Below are positions 1 to 6,844 of a stretch of DNA of 11,699 bases, in pieces. This stretch comes from Geoglobus sp. (lineage in GTDB: Archaea > Halobacteriota > Archaeoglobi > Archaeoglobales > Archaeoglobaceae): NCBI GenBank assembly GCA_015523645.1, contig WAJY01000152.1, positions 1 through 11,699 on the forward strand. Reading direction: 5' to 3'. The notes beneath the pieces were generated by a model. It searched no databases. It was not told where the DNA came from and worked only from the letters and a program-made list of their open reading frames with translations. How positions within the stretch are numbered: position 1 is the first letter of the stretch; each line of letters starts with the position of its first letter. The translations under genes and the position numbers were made by a program.

Positions 1-1107
1 AATTGTGTGTCTTGTATATATCGGCACTCCAAGCCTTCTGACCTTTGCGGCATGAACGAAGTAACCTCCAACTCTTGGCATGGCTTCAACTATAGCCGAA
101 ACTTCAACATCAGCCTGAAGAAGCTGATAGGTAAGAATCAAACCAACGTTCCCAGAGCCTACTATCAATCCCCTCTCTCCTGGCTTTATGCCATAAACAT
201 TCATTAGCGTCTGAACCCCACCGGCTCCATAAACTCCAGGGAGATCGTTGTTCTCAAAGATCAGAGTTCTTTCATAGGCACCTGTGGCTATCACAATCTT
301 CTTTGCATTAATCTTCAATAACTTTGAATCTCTCTCAACAGCCCCGATTGTCTTTCCGTAGATGCCAAAAACCTTTGTCTCAGTTCTGATGTCAATGTTT
401 GGATATCTCTTGATCTCCTCCTCAAGAATTCGTGCTATCTCTATACCTCTCGTTCCTGCCTCATGCTTTGCACTTCCAAAAAACCTGTGTGTTTGCTTTA
501 TCAACTGTCCTCCTAGGTAATTATTCTCATCCATCAGAACAACCCTAGCATTGTATTTCCCAGCATGAATTGCTGCCGAAAGTCCTGCAGGACCGCCGCC
601 TACAACCGCAACATCCACATCAATTTCCTCAAAACTGGCGTTTATCTTTGGATAGGCTTTTGGTGTGTTACCAAAGCCTGCAAACTTTCTCATCTGCCTT
701 GTCACAAACTCTCTAAGAACTTTTGGATTGTTGAATTTCTTGTAATGAGATCCGTGGGGAAAGAAGACGTCTATTATTCTATCCATAAAGGCAAGAACAT
801 CATTCTCAGCATTTGGCAAGGAATTTTGGGTTTTTATTCTCATACCATCCCTAACATAAACCTTGCAAGTCCTTACGTTTGGAACGCCATCGACCTCCAT
901 CATGCACTGTGAGCACTTCCCAATCGCACAAAAAAAACCTCTAGGTCTGTGAAACCTGAACGATCGGCTGAAAACCCTTATACCGGATGCATAAAGAGCT
1001 GCTGCGACAGTTTCTCCCTCATAAGCTTTTATTGGTTTCCCATTGAAGTATATAGTAACCTCTCTGCCTCGTTTAAAGTCAACCACAGGGTGTGAATTGA
1101 GCCTCAT
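1..1107 (-). CDS. FAD-dependent oxidoreductase with N-terminal [2Fe-2S] domain, sarcosine-oxidase-alpha-like (partial, C-terminus outside window)
   Basis: The reading frame runs from an ATG at 1107 to base 1 without a stop, giving the first 369 residues. Residues about 15-95 look like a plant-type ferredoxin (Fer2_4) domain, with Cys60-x4-Cys65-x2-Cys68-x12-Cys81 as likely [2Fe-2S] ligands. A dinucleotide-binding fold follows, with VVGGGPAGLSAAIHAGK near 168-184 for FAD and a second GxGxxG (VGSGNVGL, 316-323) for a pyridine nucleotide or second flavin site. ATGAYER at 275-280 and GVYGAGGVQT at 291-300 are typical of the alpha subunits of sarcosine oxidase, octopine/opine oxidase and HCN synthase. 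The family oxidises amines or N-methyl amino acids and usually works with a beta subunit, which would lie outside the window. The start is supported by GGTGAT at 1111-1116, 3 bases before the ATG. The substrate cannot be read from this part. Confidence 0.9.
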   Translation of the reverse strand, partial: MRLNSHPVVDFKRGREVTIYFNGKPIKAYEGETVAAALYASGIRVFSRSFRFHRPRGFFCAIGKCSQCMMEVDGVPNVRTCKVYVRDGMRIKTQNSLPNAENDVLAFMDRIIDVFFPHGSHYKKFNNPKVLREFVTRQMRKFAGFGNTPKAYPKINASFEEIDVDVAVVGGGPAGLSAAIHAGKYNARVVLMDENNYLGGQLIKQTHRFFGSAKHEAGTRGIEIARILEEEIKRYPNIDIRTETKVFGIYGKTIGAVERDSKLLKINAKKIVIATGAYERTLIFENNDLPGVYGAGGVQTLMNVYGIKPGERGLIVGSGNVGLILTYQLLQADVEVSAIVEAMPRVGGYFVHAAKVRRLGVPIYTRHTI

Positions 1108-1147
1108 GCTATCACCTCTCCAAGAATCAGAAAACCCAAATTCGACC

Positions 1148-1157
1148 TTTATTTAAA
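1148..1157 (-). promoter_or_regulatory. TATA box for the sarcosine-oxidase-like gene
   Basis: On the minus strand this reads TTTAAATAAA, centred about 45 bases before the ATG at 1107. A start of transcription about 26 bases downstream would fall near 1127 and leave a leader of about 20 bases that contains the GGTGAT ribosome-binding site. The 127-base gap to the next gene holds no other recognisable element. Confidence 0.5.
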
Positions 1158-1234
1158 CTTTTCCTGAAAAAGGAGAGTCTTACGACTTCAAATTTAACGA
1201 AAAATCATTATAATATCTGCAATTTATTTTAAAG

Positions 1235-1582
1235 TTACAGCAGATTCTTTATTGCATGGACAAGCTCCCGCTTTTTGAAGGGCTTTTCTATCACTGCATC
1301 AACACCAACAGATCTGAGCTCCTCTCCCTTTTTGTCAGCGTAAGCAGTCAGAGCCACTATCTTTGTATCTGGATCTATGTCCTTCATGATCTTGATCGCC
1401 TCTATGCCATTCATGATCGGCATCATCACATCCATTATCACTATCTCAGGCTTGAATACCTTGAACTTCTCCACAGCCTCTCTGCCATCCTTGGCTGTGA
1501 TTATTTTGAAAGGTCCAGAAAGCATAAAGCTAACCAACTCAACAATCGCACTCTCGTCATCAACCACAAGGATCTTTTTCAA
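1235..1582 (-). CDS. stand-alone response regulator receiver domain (CheY-like)
   Basis: The product is a single phosphoacceptor receiver domain of 115 residues with no output domain. It begins KKILVVDDE, giving acidic residues Asp8 and Asp9. Asp51 in VIMDVMMP is the expected phosphorylation site, Thr79 in ALTA the conserved hydroxyl residue, and Lys100 in EKPF the conserved lysine. Such proteins take a phosphoryl group from a histidine kinase and signal by protein contact; the cognate kinase is not in the window. The start chosen is TTG at 1582, because GGAGGGTGGTG sits just upstream and the protein then begins exactly at the first beta strand. A longer version starting at ATG 1663 would add 27 residues with no domain and would place the likely TATA box inside the coding region. 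The gene is divergent from the membrane-protein operon at 1703. Confidence 0.92.
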   Translation of the reverse strand: MKKILVVDDESAIVELVSFMLSGPFKIITAKDGREAVEKFKVFKPEIVIMDVMMPIMNGIEAIKIMKDIDPDTKIVALTAYADKKGEELRSVGVDAVIEKPFKKRELVHAIKNLL

Positions 1583-1618
1583 TTCACACCACCCTCCAGA
1601 AGTTTGTCTTTTAGATAA

Positions 1619-1624
1619 TTTAAA
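1619..1624 (-). promoter_or_regulatory. TATA box for the receiver gene
   Basis: The sequence TTTAAA lies about 40 bases before the TTG start at 1582. Transcription would begin near 1595, leaving a short leader with the GGAGGGTGGTG ribosome-binding site. This supports the short form of the protein. Confidence 0.45.
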
Positions 1625-1673
1625 GTTTTGTAATTTCGGGACTTTTTTAGATCTATTCTTCAAAAGGATAAAG

Positions 1674-1680
1674 TTTTAAA
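1674..1680 (+). promoter_or_regulatory. TATA box for the four-gene operon 1703-4718
   Basis: TTTTAAA is centred 26 bases before the ATG at 1703. There is no Shine-Dalgarno sequence between it and the ATG, so the transcript is probably leaderless. It lies in the 120-base divergent region shared with the receiver gene. Confidence 0.5.
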
Positions 1681-1702
1681 GCCAATCAAAGCAACTAAAA
1701 GC

Positions 1703-2602
1703 ATGGCAAAACCTCTTGAGAGAAAATCAGCAAAGCTACTAGCTCTAATTTTGGCACTCATCATGCTAGGCTCAGTTCTCGTATATGCTTTCAGAGGGGG
1801 ATACACAACCCCTTCAAGGGAAGTTGTGTACAAGATTGAGGGTCTTAAAAATGTTTTAAAGCTTCTTTCAGATTCCCAGCAAGTTTATTATCTGAATTTC
1901 AAGGCAGACGACCCAAGCATTCAAAGCCTTATCAACGCATACTGGGAGAACCTAGCAAAGGATCCAGCCATGAGATACATACGCTTCACGGAGATAAACT
2001 CCATGTACTATGTCCTCTACAACTCCACATACTTCGGCTACTCTCCCTATATGTTTCTGTTTGACGTTGGCAGTTCCAAGGTTTTTTACAGCTATGAAAA
2101 AAAGGAAGATTATTCGGGTGTGACGATAAAGATTAGAAGGGGATATGGACTGACCGAGAACACAAATCCTGTGGCACTTGGAACTTTGGATGCGGTTATG
2201 AGATATGTGGATTTGCTGTCAGCTCAAAAAAACTTGAATAACAGCTATGTTTTGCTGATAAACAAGCTTCCAGACAAGAATTACGCTTTTTTTGTTGCTC
2301 TTTTTGGAGAATATGCGAACCAAACAATAAGGCTGAAAAATTCCACTGGCAAGGTTGCTGACTTCTACTTTGAAGGAATATCCCTGAATGAGAGTGGAGG
2401 GTATGATAAGGTTGTTGCAATAAACTTCAAGCAGAATGTGTTTTTTGTTGAGAGCAATGTTACAGAATACTACAAGGTTGAGAGATATGATGGACTAAAC
2501 ATCGCAATTATGCACGATCTGAATTTTACAAAGATAATTAGGGCAAAGCCAGAGATGAGGGCAATTATGATAAAGCTTGGTGGAAATGAGAGTAGAGGGT
2601 GA
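1703..2602 (+). CDS. membrane-anchored extracytoplasmic protein of unknown function
   Basis: I do not recognise this family. The 299-residue product has a basic N-terminus (MAKPLERKSAK), one hydrophobic segment at about 12-30 and then a hydrophilic remainder that should lie outside the membrane. There is no clear signal-peptidase site, so it is probably anchored by that segment. The outer part holds eight N-glycosylation sequons (Asn107, 179, 206, 213, 229, 252, 274, 295), which fits an exposed surface location. It is rich in Tyr and Phe, mixes predicted helix and strand, and contains no cysteine and no catalytic motif I can name. It heads an operon: its last 17 bases overlap the polynucleotide kinase gene. 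The ATG has no ribosome-binding site but has a TATA box 26 bases upstream, so it is likely translated from a leaderless message. Confidence 0.85.
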   Translation: MAKPLERKSAKLLALILALIMLGSVLVYAFRGGYTTPSREVVYKIEGLKNVLKLLSDSQQVYYLNFKADDPSIQSLINAYWENLAKDPAMRYIRFTEINSMYYVLYNSTYFGYSPYMFLFDVGSSKVFYSYEKKEDYSGVTIKIRRGYGLTENTNPVALGTLDAVMRYVDLLSAQKNLNNSYVLLINKLPDKNYAFFVALFGEYANQTIRLKNSTGKVADFYFEGISLNESGGYDKVVAINFKQNVFFVESNVTEYYKVERYDGLNIAIMHDLNFTKIIRAKPEMRAIMIKLGGNESRG

Positions 2603-3740
2603 TACAACACTCATCCTCATAGGCCCGGGAAGGATAGAATGCAAGGAGTATGCAAGTGTATTTGGGGCGAGGGTGAAAAATGCTGTTGTGCCTCAAGGAA
2701 AAGTCTATCCATTCTATTTTTCCAGCGAGAGTGAGGCTGAGGTAGAAGGAGACTACATACTGGTTAAAGGCAATACAATACCAAAGTCTTGGAAAAAGTT
2801 TACGGAAAAGGATTTTGAGAGGATATTCACCTTGGGTGGAGTTGATTGCGGGAAAAGCAGCTTCTGTGCATACATTGTTAACGTTATGGGAATAGAGCAC
2901 GTTTTAGATGCTGATGTTGGGCAGAGCGACATAGCTCATCCAGGGGCAATGGGTCTGGGGAAAAGAGAAGGAGAGATTTTGGAGCTTTCAAACCTCAATG
3001 TTGTTGATGTTGCATTTACAGGTGTTATATCTCCTCAGGGATATGAAGCTAGATGTCTTAAGGCTTTTGCTCACCTTTCGAAAAAAGTCTCTGGAAGTGC
3101 GATTGTTGACACAACAGGATGGGTAAACGGGTGGAGAGCTAGGGAATACAAGCTTGCAAAGATGAGCATATTTGATCCAGATGTGGTTGTGTATTTTGGA
3201 GAAGAACCCCATTACTTGGAAGACTTCAACAGATACAGGCTGGAGAGCTTTGTCATAAAAAAAAGGGATAGAAACATGAGGGCTGTTATCAGAGGCAAGC
3301 AGTACGAAAGATGGATGAGGGAACTTGAGGAGGTCGAATTTGATGTAGATAAGATTAAACTCAGGAACACAACCATCTTGAAGGGTGAGGAGGTGAGAGA
3401 TGAAGTTCTTGCAAGCTTTGGAGATTACATCTATGCTGAAAGAGGTGGTGATTTTCTCAACATATACTCGAAAAGCTATGAAATCGGAAGGGAGGGTATA
3501 AGATTTTTGAAGGATTACTTTGGTGTTGAGGATGTAAACATAATCAGTCCAGAGGATCTTGAGGGCTTGATACTCGGATTGAGAAAGGGGGAGAGATATC
3601 TCTGCCCAGGTATTTTGAAGGAAATAGACTTTAGTGAGAGAAAAATTAAAGTTGTGGGGAGAAGAGAATCTGACATAATTGAATTCGGAAATTTCAAGCT
3701 TGATGAGGAGATGAGGGAGGTGTTGGTGAGGATTCCATGA
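2586..3740 (+). CDS. polynucleotide 5'-hydroxyl kinase, Clp1/Grc3/NOL9 family
   Basis: This family phosphorylates 5'-OH ends of RNA or DNA with ATP; eukaryotic relatives act in tRNA splicing, mRNA 3' processing (Clp1) and rRNA processing (Grc3/NOL9). The 384-residue product shows a Walker A loop GGVDCGKSS at 84-92, the Walker B-like DADVGQSD at 108-115, and the TTGWVNGWRAREYK segment at 176-189 that matches the family's conserved TTGW region. The N-terminal ~80 residues and the C-terminal ~180 residues flank the kinase core as in archaeal members of about 360 residues. The start is uncertain: TTG 2577, GTG 2580 and ATG 2586 are in frame, and ATG 2586 is preferred although the GGTGG before it is only 2 bases away. 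The gene overlaps the preceding one by 17 bases and the next by 4 (ATGA). Confidence 0.92.
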   Translation: MRVEGDTTLILIGPGRIECKEYASVFGARVKNAVVPQGKVYPFYFSSESEAEVEGDYILVKGNTIPKSWKKFTEKDFERIFTLGGVDCGKSSFCAYIVNVMGIEHVLDADVGQSDIAHPGAMGLGKREGEILELSNLNVVDVAFTGVISPQGYEARCLKAFAHLSKKVSGSAIVDTTGWVNGWRAREYKLAKMSIFDPDVVVYFGEEPHYLEDFNRYRLESFVIKKRDRNMRAVIRGKQYERWMRELEEVEFDVDKIKLRNTTILKGEEVRDEVLASFGDYIYAERGGDFLNIYSKSYEIGREGIRFLKDYFGVEDVNIISPEDLEGLILGLRKGERYLCPGILKEIDFSERKIKVVGRRESDIIEFGNFKLDEEMREVLVRIP

Positions 3741-4135
3741 AAACAATCGAAATCGATACAAAAAGCAGGGAGGAAATAGTGGACATAACAGAGGAGGTCA
3801 GAAAAGTGGTCGGGAACAAAAGCGGACTTTTATTTGTGTTCTCAACTCACACAACCACAGGAGTAACAATAAATGAAGCTGAAACAGGCTTGCTTAAAGA
3901 CTTGCTGAGAAAACTCTCGGATCTCGTTCCCCATAACGCAGACTACATCCACGACAGAATTGATACAAACGCAGATGCTCATATAAAGGCGAGCATTCTC
4001 GGAAACTCTGTTTTCATACCTGTTGAGAATGGAAGGCTGATGCTTGGAACTTGGCAGAGGATTCTGTTTGTTGAGTTTGATGGACCAAGGAGAAGAAGGG
4101 TTCACGTGATATTTTATGAAACAGAGAAGGATTGA
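3737..4135 (+). CDS. yjbQ: YjbQ/UPF0047 family protein
   Basis: The 132-residue product is full length for the UPF0047 family. Its signatures are STHTTTGVTINE at 36-47, the IHD and NADAHIKAS blocks at 71-86, and GRLMLGTWQRILFVEFDGPR at 99-118. His38, His72, His82 and Glu47 are the likely active-site or metal-binding residues. Members have been reported to have weak thiamine-phosphate-synthase activity, which gives the usual database name, but the physiological role is unsettled. The start ATG overlaps the stop of the kinase gene (ATGA), with GGTGAGG about 7 bases upstream, so the two are probably translationally coupled. It overlaps rlmE by 20 bases. Confidence 0.93.
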   Translation: MKTIEIDTKSREEIVDITEEVRKVVGNKSGLLFVFSTHTTTGVTINEAETGLLKDLLRKLSDLVPHNADYIHDRIDTNADAHIKASILGNSVFIPVENGRLMLGTWQRILFVEFDGPRRRRVHVIFYETEKD

Positions 4136-4718
4136 AGACAGAAAGGACTACTATTATTGGAAGGCAAAGAAAAATGGTTACAGGAGTAGAGCAGCCTACA
4201 AGCTCCTCCAGATGGACAAGAAATTCGGGCTGATAAAAAAAGATTACTGGATTCTTGATCTTGGAGCTTCTCCAGGCGGGTGGAGTCAGGTTGCGGTTGA
4301 GCTTGGTGCAAGGGTTGTTGCGGTTGATTTAAATCCAATGAAGGAAATAGATGGAGTTACCTTCATTCAGGGAGATATTTGCTCTGAAGAGACCTTGGAA
4401 AAGATTGTTAAAATTAGAGAGAGGTTTGATGCTGTTATATGCGATGCTTCTCCAAAAATAACTGGAAATTGGGATATAGACCACCTGAAGTCTGTAGATC
4501 TTGCAAAATCTGCATTCATGATTGCAAAGAGGGTTCTTAAACCTGGAGGGAATTTTGTTGTGAAAATGTTCCAAGGTGAGGAGACACCAAGACTCTTTAA
4601 CCAGTTTAAAGGATACTTCAGGTTCAAAAAACTTCACTCCCCTCAGGCTTCAAGAAAGAGAAGCTCTGAAATATACTTCATAGGAAAGGGGTTCAAAGGC
4701 TTTTCAACATTAAAATGA
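4116..4718 (+). CDS. rlmE: 23S rRNA 2'-O-ribose methyltransferase RlmE (FtsJ family)
   Basis: The product (200 residues, normal length) transfers a methyl group from S-adenosylmethionine to a ribose 2'-hydroxyl of large-subunit rRNA. The SAM-binding loop is DLGASPGGWSQ at 48-58. The K-D-K-E catalytic tetrad of the family is complete: Lys29 in SRAAYKL, Asp110 in CDASP, Lys150 in VVKMFQG and Glu185 in SSEIYFIG. No TRAM or other RNA-binding extension is present, unlike some euryarchaeal FtsJ proteins. It begins inside the end of the yjbQ gene (20-base overlap) with GTGAT at 4106-4110 as ribosome-binding site, and it is the last gene of the operon. Confidence 0.95.
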   Translation: MKQRRIEDRKDYYYWKAKKNGYRSRAAYKLLQMDKKFGLIKKDYWILDLGASPGGWSQVAVELGARVVAVDLNPMKEIDGVTFIQGDICSEETLEKIVKIRERFDAVICDASPKITGNWDIDHLKSVDLAKSAFMIAKRVLKPGGNFVVKMFQGEETPRLFNQFKGYFRFKKLHSPQASRKRSSEIYFIGKGFKGFSTLK

Positions 4719-4768
4719 ATTTTGAGGCAAGAAAAAGGAGAATTAAAGGTTGGTAAAGCTTTGTAAAG

Positions 4769-4777
4769 TATTTAAAA
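4769..4777 (+). promoter_or_regulatory. TATA box for the surface-protein pair
   Basis: TATTTAAAA lies in the 138-base gap after rlmE. Transcription would begin near 4799. That leaves about 58 bases before the preferred ATG at 4857, or only a few before the alternative ATG at 4806. A second AT-rich candidate, TTAAAATTTA at 4781-4790, would start the message after 4806 and so favour 4857. Confidence 0.45.
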
Positions 4778-4846
4778 CCATTAAAATTTAGATTGGAGAG
4801 ATAAGATGAAAGAATCAATATATTTTCTGATTTCTAAATTCTACAT

Positions 4847-4852
4847 GGTGAT
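4847..4852 (+). promoter_or_regulatory. ribosome-binding site GGTGAT deciding the start at 4857
   Basis: GGTGAT is followed by TGGT and then the ATG at 4857, nearly the same arrangement as before the acyl-CoA dehydrogenase gene at 9319. The competing upstream ATG at 4806 has GGAGAG at 4795-4800, so a longer product cannot be excluded. Confidence 0.6.
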
Positions 4853-4856
4853 TGGT

Positions 4857-6008
4857 ATGAGGTGGGTTATCTTGGGCTTGGTAATGCTTGCATTGGTGCT
4901 AGTAACACCTGCATTGGCAGATGAAGATGAATACTACGAGCATGGACATTATGGATATCATGAACACCATGAACCCTACAATTATCACAAAGAATATCAC
5001 AAAGCCGGATATGCTTACATTAAAGCTGAGATATACAGCAACTGGACAAAGGTTGAGGTAAAGGTGGATGGCAGTGAGAGAGAGTTTATGCTCCACACGG
5101 TTAATGTGGATGAGATAATAGACGGAATAGTGAATGAAACTGGGCTTGACAGGAGCTTTGTGGAGAACAACATAAGGATAGAGATAAAGAAGTATCCGGA
5201 ATCAAAGGGATATTTTTCAGTAAGGGGAAAGATTGAGGAAAAGAAATTAAAATACAGAGAGCTAATGGAGAGGAAAAAGGCTATGAAGGAGATATATCTG
5301 AAGAAATACAATGAAAAAAGATATCTATACCAGAAGATAAAGAGCAAGGGGCTCTCAGATCCAGCCGTGTTCAATGCGAGCAAGGATTTTGTTGTTTATG
5401 GAATAGACTTCATAATCTCCCATCTCGACAGTCTAGAGCTAAAAATCATGTCGATGAATATGAACAACAGCACTTCAAGTGAACTGCTAAGCGAAATCGA
5501 TTCAGTCAGATCAGAGTTGATTTACTGGAGAGACACAATCTCAAATTCCTCAACCCCTGATGAGCTGAGAAGCAACATTCTGGCATTCTCAAAATCTTGG
5601 AGTGGTTTGAAGTTCAACATAAGTGCAATAACAGGCAAGGTTATAGTCTACAAGCTTTTAGACATAATAGAGCAAGCGGAGAGCAAGAAGTCAAACATTG
5701 AGGATAAGATTAGCGATCTTGAAAGTCAGGGAGCGAACACAAGCAAGATTAGGCAAATTTACAGCAGATATCTTGCAAGGCTAAATTCATCGAAGCAACA
5801 CGCTTTCAATGCATTAGAGCATTTCAACAACGTCTTTTCAGCAAAAAACATTGGAAATGCGAATAGAGAACTTGCAAAGGGGAAAACAGAATACTACAAG
5901 GCTGTCGAGGATTTGAAGAAGTCGATAAACGATCTGAAAAACGTTTTCTTTGAATACAGAAGGGCGTTGAAAAATCTGAGTGTTGGGAATAGCACAAGTA
6001 GTGGTTAG
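4857..6008 (+). CDS. secreted His-rich, sequon-rich coiled-coil protein of unknown function
   Basis: I do not recognise this family. From ATG 4857 the product has 383 residues. It begins with a classical signal peptide (MRWVILGLVM to PALA, likely cleaved after Ala21), followed by an acidic and histidine-rich stretch with seven His between 29 and 48 (HGHYGYHEHH and on), a plausible metal-binding segment. A compact domain may span about 50-125; after that the chain is highly charged and helical, with coiled-coil character to about 372. Eleven N-glycosylation sequons are present (Asn62, 93, 173, 203, 204, 230, 254, 294, 310, 373, 378), as expected of an archaeal surface glycoprotein. There is no cysteine and no C-terminal membrane anchor. 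A 17-residue longer form from ATG 4806 is possible. The lipoprotein-like gene follows 1 base after the stop. Confidence 0.85.
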   Translation: MRWVILGLVMLALVLVTPALADEDEYYEHGHYGYHEHHEPYNYHKEYHKAGYAYIKAEIYSNWTKVEVKVDGSEREFMLHTVNVDEIIDGIVNETGLDRSFVENNIRIEIKKYPESKGYFSVRGKIEEKKLKYRELMERKKAMKEIYLKKYNEKRYLYQKIKSKGLSDPAVFNASKDFVVYGIDFIISHLDSLELKIMSMNMNNSTSSELLSEIDSVRSELIYWRDTISNSSTPDELRSNILAFSKSWSGLKFNISAITGKVIVYKLLDIIEQAESKKSNIEDKISDLESQGANTSKIRQIYSRYLARLNSSKQHAFNALEHFNNVFSAKNIGNANRELAKGKTEYYKAVEDLKKSINDLKNVFFEYRRALKNLSVGNSTSSG

Positions 6009-6009
6009 C

Positions 6010-6231
6010 ATGAAAAGGCTCGCATTCTTCTCTGCCTTGCTGATCACCCTAGCTGTAACACTGGGATGCTCTCAACCTCACGAAACCCTCAAGGGAGAGG
6101 AGAAGAAACTTCAACCCCAGCCTGTTCAAAATTTGAACAACTCAGTTACTGACATAGAATCACAGCTGAATGACCTGCAGGACTTGGAGAGATCGATTGA
6201 GATAATAAACAACATGAGCTTTCAGATATAG
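6010..6231 (+). CDS. small secreted protein, probable lipoprotein
   Basis: The 73-residue product starts MKRLAFFSALLITLAVTLGC, a short basic and hydrophobic signal ending in LGC, so Cys20 could be lipidated. The residue at -3 is Thr rather than the usual Leu, which makes the lipobox imperfect. The mature part is about 53 residues, with a Pro/Gln/Lys-rich linker and a short helical segment (DIESQLNDLQDLERSIE) that could form a coiled coil. The ATG lies 1 base after the stop of the His-rich surface protein, so the two are almost certainly co-transcribed and may form a complex through their helical parts. In-frame codons upstream back to 5980 overlap the preceding gene and are unlikely to be used. 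Confidence 0.75.
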   Translation: MKRLAFFSALLITLAVTLGCSQPHETLKGEEKKLQPQPVQNLNNSVTDIESQLNDLQDLERSIEIINNMSFQI

Positions 6232-6244
6232 TCAATTTTATTTT
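6232..6244. terminator. T-rich convergent intergenic terminator
   Basis: Only 13 bases separate the convergent lipoprotein and DUF429 genes. The T-rich stretch around 6236-6252 (TTTTATTTTTTATTTT) is the type of signal that ends archaeal transcripts on the plus strand and would act mainly for the surface-protein pair. I see no hairpin. Confidence 0.4.
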
Positions 6245-6772
6245 TTATTTTGGAATCAAAATAGCTCCATCTCTTCCGCTGACAATCTGACCCCTTCCCT
6301 CATAAAAAAGCTTTACAGTTATTGCTGAAATTACAGCATCTGCACAGTCATCATTCTCTATCTCAACACTCACGTATTTTTTCAGCTCTTCCCTTATTTT
6401 ATCCAGACATTCCCTTTTCTTCTTGTTGCAATCTGGAGCTATATTCAGGATGACCCTCGAAGCATATGGATAAACTTCAAAGACAGATACTCCAAGGGAT
6501 TTGAACTCTTCTGCAATTTCCATGCCTTTTAGAACCACATTTCTGAAGAAAGGAGAACCAGATGGAAAGAGCCTTATTCCAAGGCTGATTATCTTCCTCT
6601 CACATTCCCTAAAACTTCCCTTTATGGGAAAGGACAACGGAGCATCAATTCCAACTGCATGAATATCCATATCCAAGCCAAGTTTGTAATCATCAAGAAT
6701 TTCTGCGTTTCTCCCTTCAATAACAGCCATTGGAGATTTTTTCAGTCCAACATCTATTCCTGCAAACCTCAC
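6245..6772 (-). CDS. DUF429 family protein (RNase H-like fold)
   Basis: The 175-residue product matches the DUF429 pattern. It has FAGIDVG at 3-9, GIDAPLSFP at 41-49, R..CER at 55-59, FEVYP at 98-102 and DDCADAV at 141-147. In the RNase H-like superfamily these give acidic residues Asp7, Asp43, Glu99 and Asp142/Asp145 that could bind metal ions for nuclease action, but I know of no demonstrated substrate for the family. The GTG start at 6772 is chosen because the first residues then form the first strand of the fold and there is a TATA box about 28 bases upstream, consistent with a leaderless message. The gene is divergent from the HtpX-like protease and convergent with the lipoprotein gene. 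Confidence 0.85.
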   Translation of the reverse strand: MRFAGIDVGLKKSPMAVIEGRNAEILDDYKLGLDMDIHAVGIDAPLSFPIKGSFRECERKIISLGIRLFPSGSPFFRNVVLKGMEIAEEFKSLGVSVFEVYPYASRVILNIAPDCNKKKRECLDKIREELKKYVSVEIENDDCADAVISAITVKLFYEGRGQIVSGRDGAILIPK

Positions 6773-6794
6773 AACCTATCTAGCAATCAGCCTG

Positions 6795-6805
6795 AAATAT
6801 AAAAA
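6795..6805 (-). promoter_or_regulatory. TATA box for the DUF429 gene, possibly shared with the protease gene
   Basis: The minus strand reads TTTTTATATTT, centred about 28 bases from the GTG at 6772, which suggests a leaderless or nearly leaderless transcript. On the plus strand the same AT-rich block could serve the divergent gene, with transcription beginning near 6826. Confidence 0.45.
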
Positions 6806-6844
6806 TTTAGGAGCCAAATTGTTTCTCCCATAGAAGTTAGGAAA

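Noticed and set aside
565..912. A 115-codon plus-strand frame within the sarcosine-oxidase-like gene
   Set aside because: The minus-strand frame carries the FAD and [2Fe-2S] motifs over the same bases. This frame has no motif and no initiation signal.
1158..1172. Short inverted repeat CTTTT-N5-AAAAG upstream of the oxidoreductase TATA box
   Set aside because: Five-base low-complexity arms in AT-rich DNA are expected by chance, and there is no second copy.
1189..1194. Possible hairpin around AAGTCGTAAGACT downstream of the receiver gene
   Set aside because: Arms of only four bases with no following T run on the transcribed strand are too weak for a terminator call.
2988..3761. A 257-codon open frame on the minus strand opposite the polynucleotide kinase gene
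   Set aside because: It lies wholly antisense to a well-supported gene with conserved motifs, has no domain pattern or ribosome-binding site, and its composition is typical of a shadow frame.
6143..6153. GTTACTGACAT within the lipoprotein gene resembles the candidate operator half-site
   Set aside because: It is a single copy inside a coding region with no promoter nearby.
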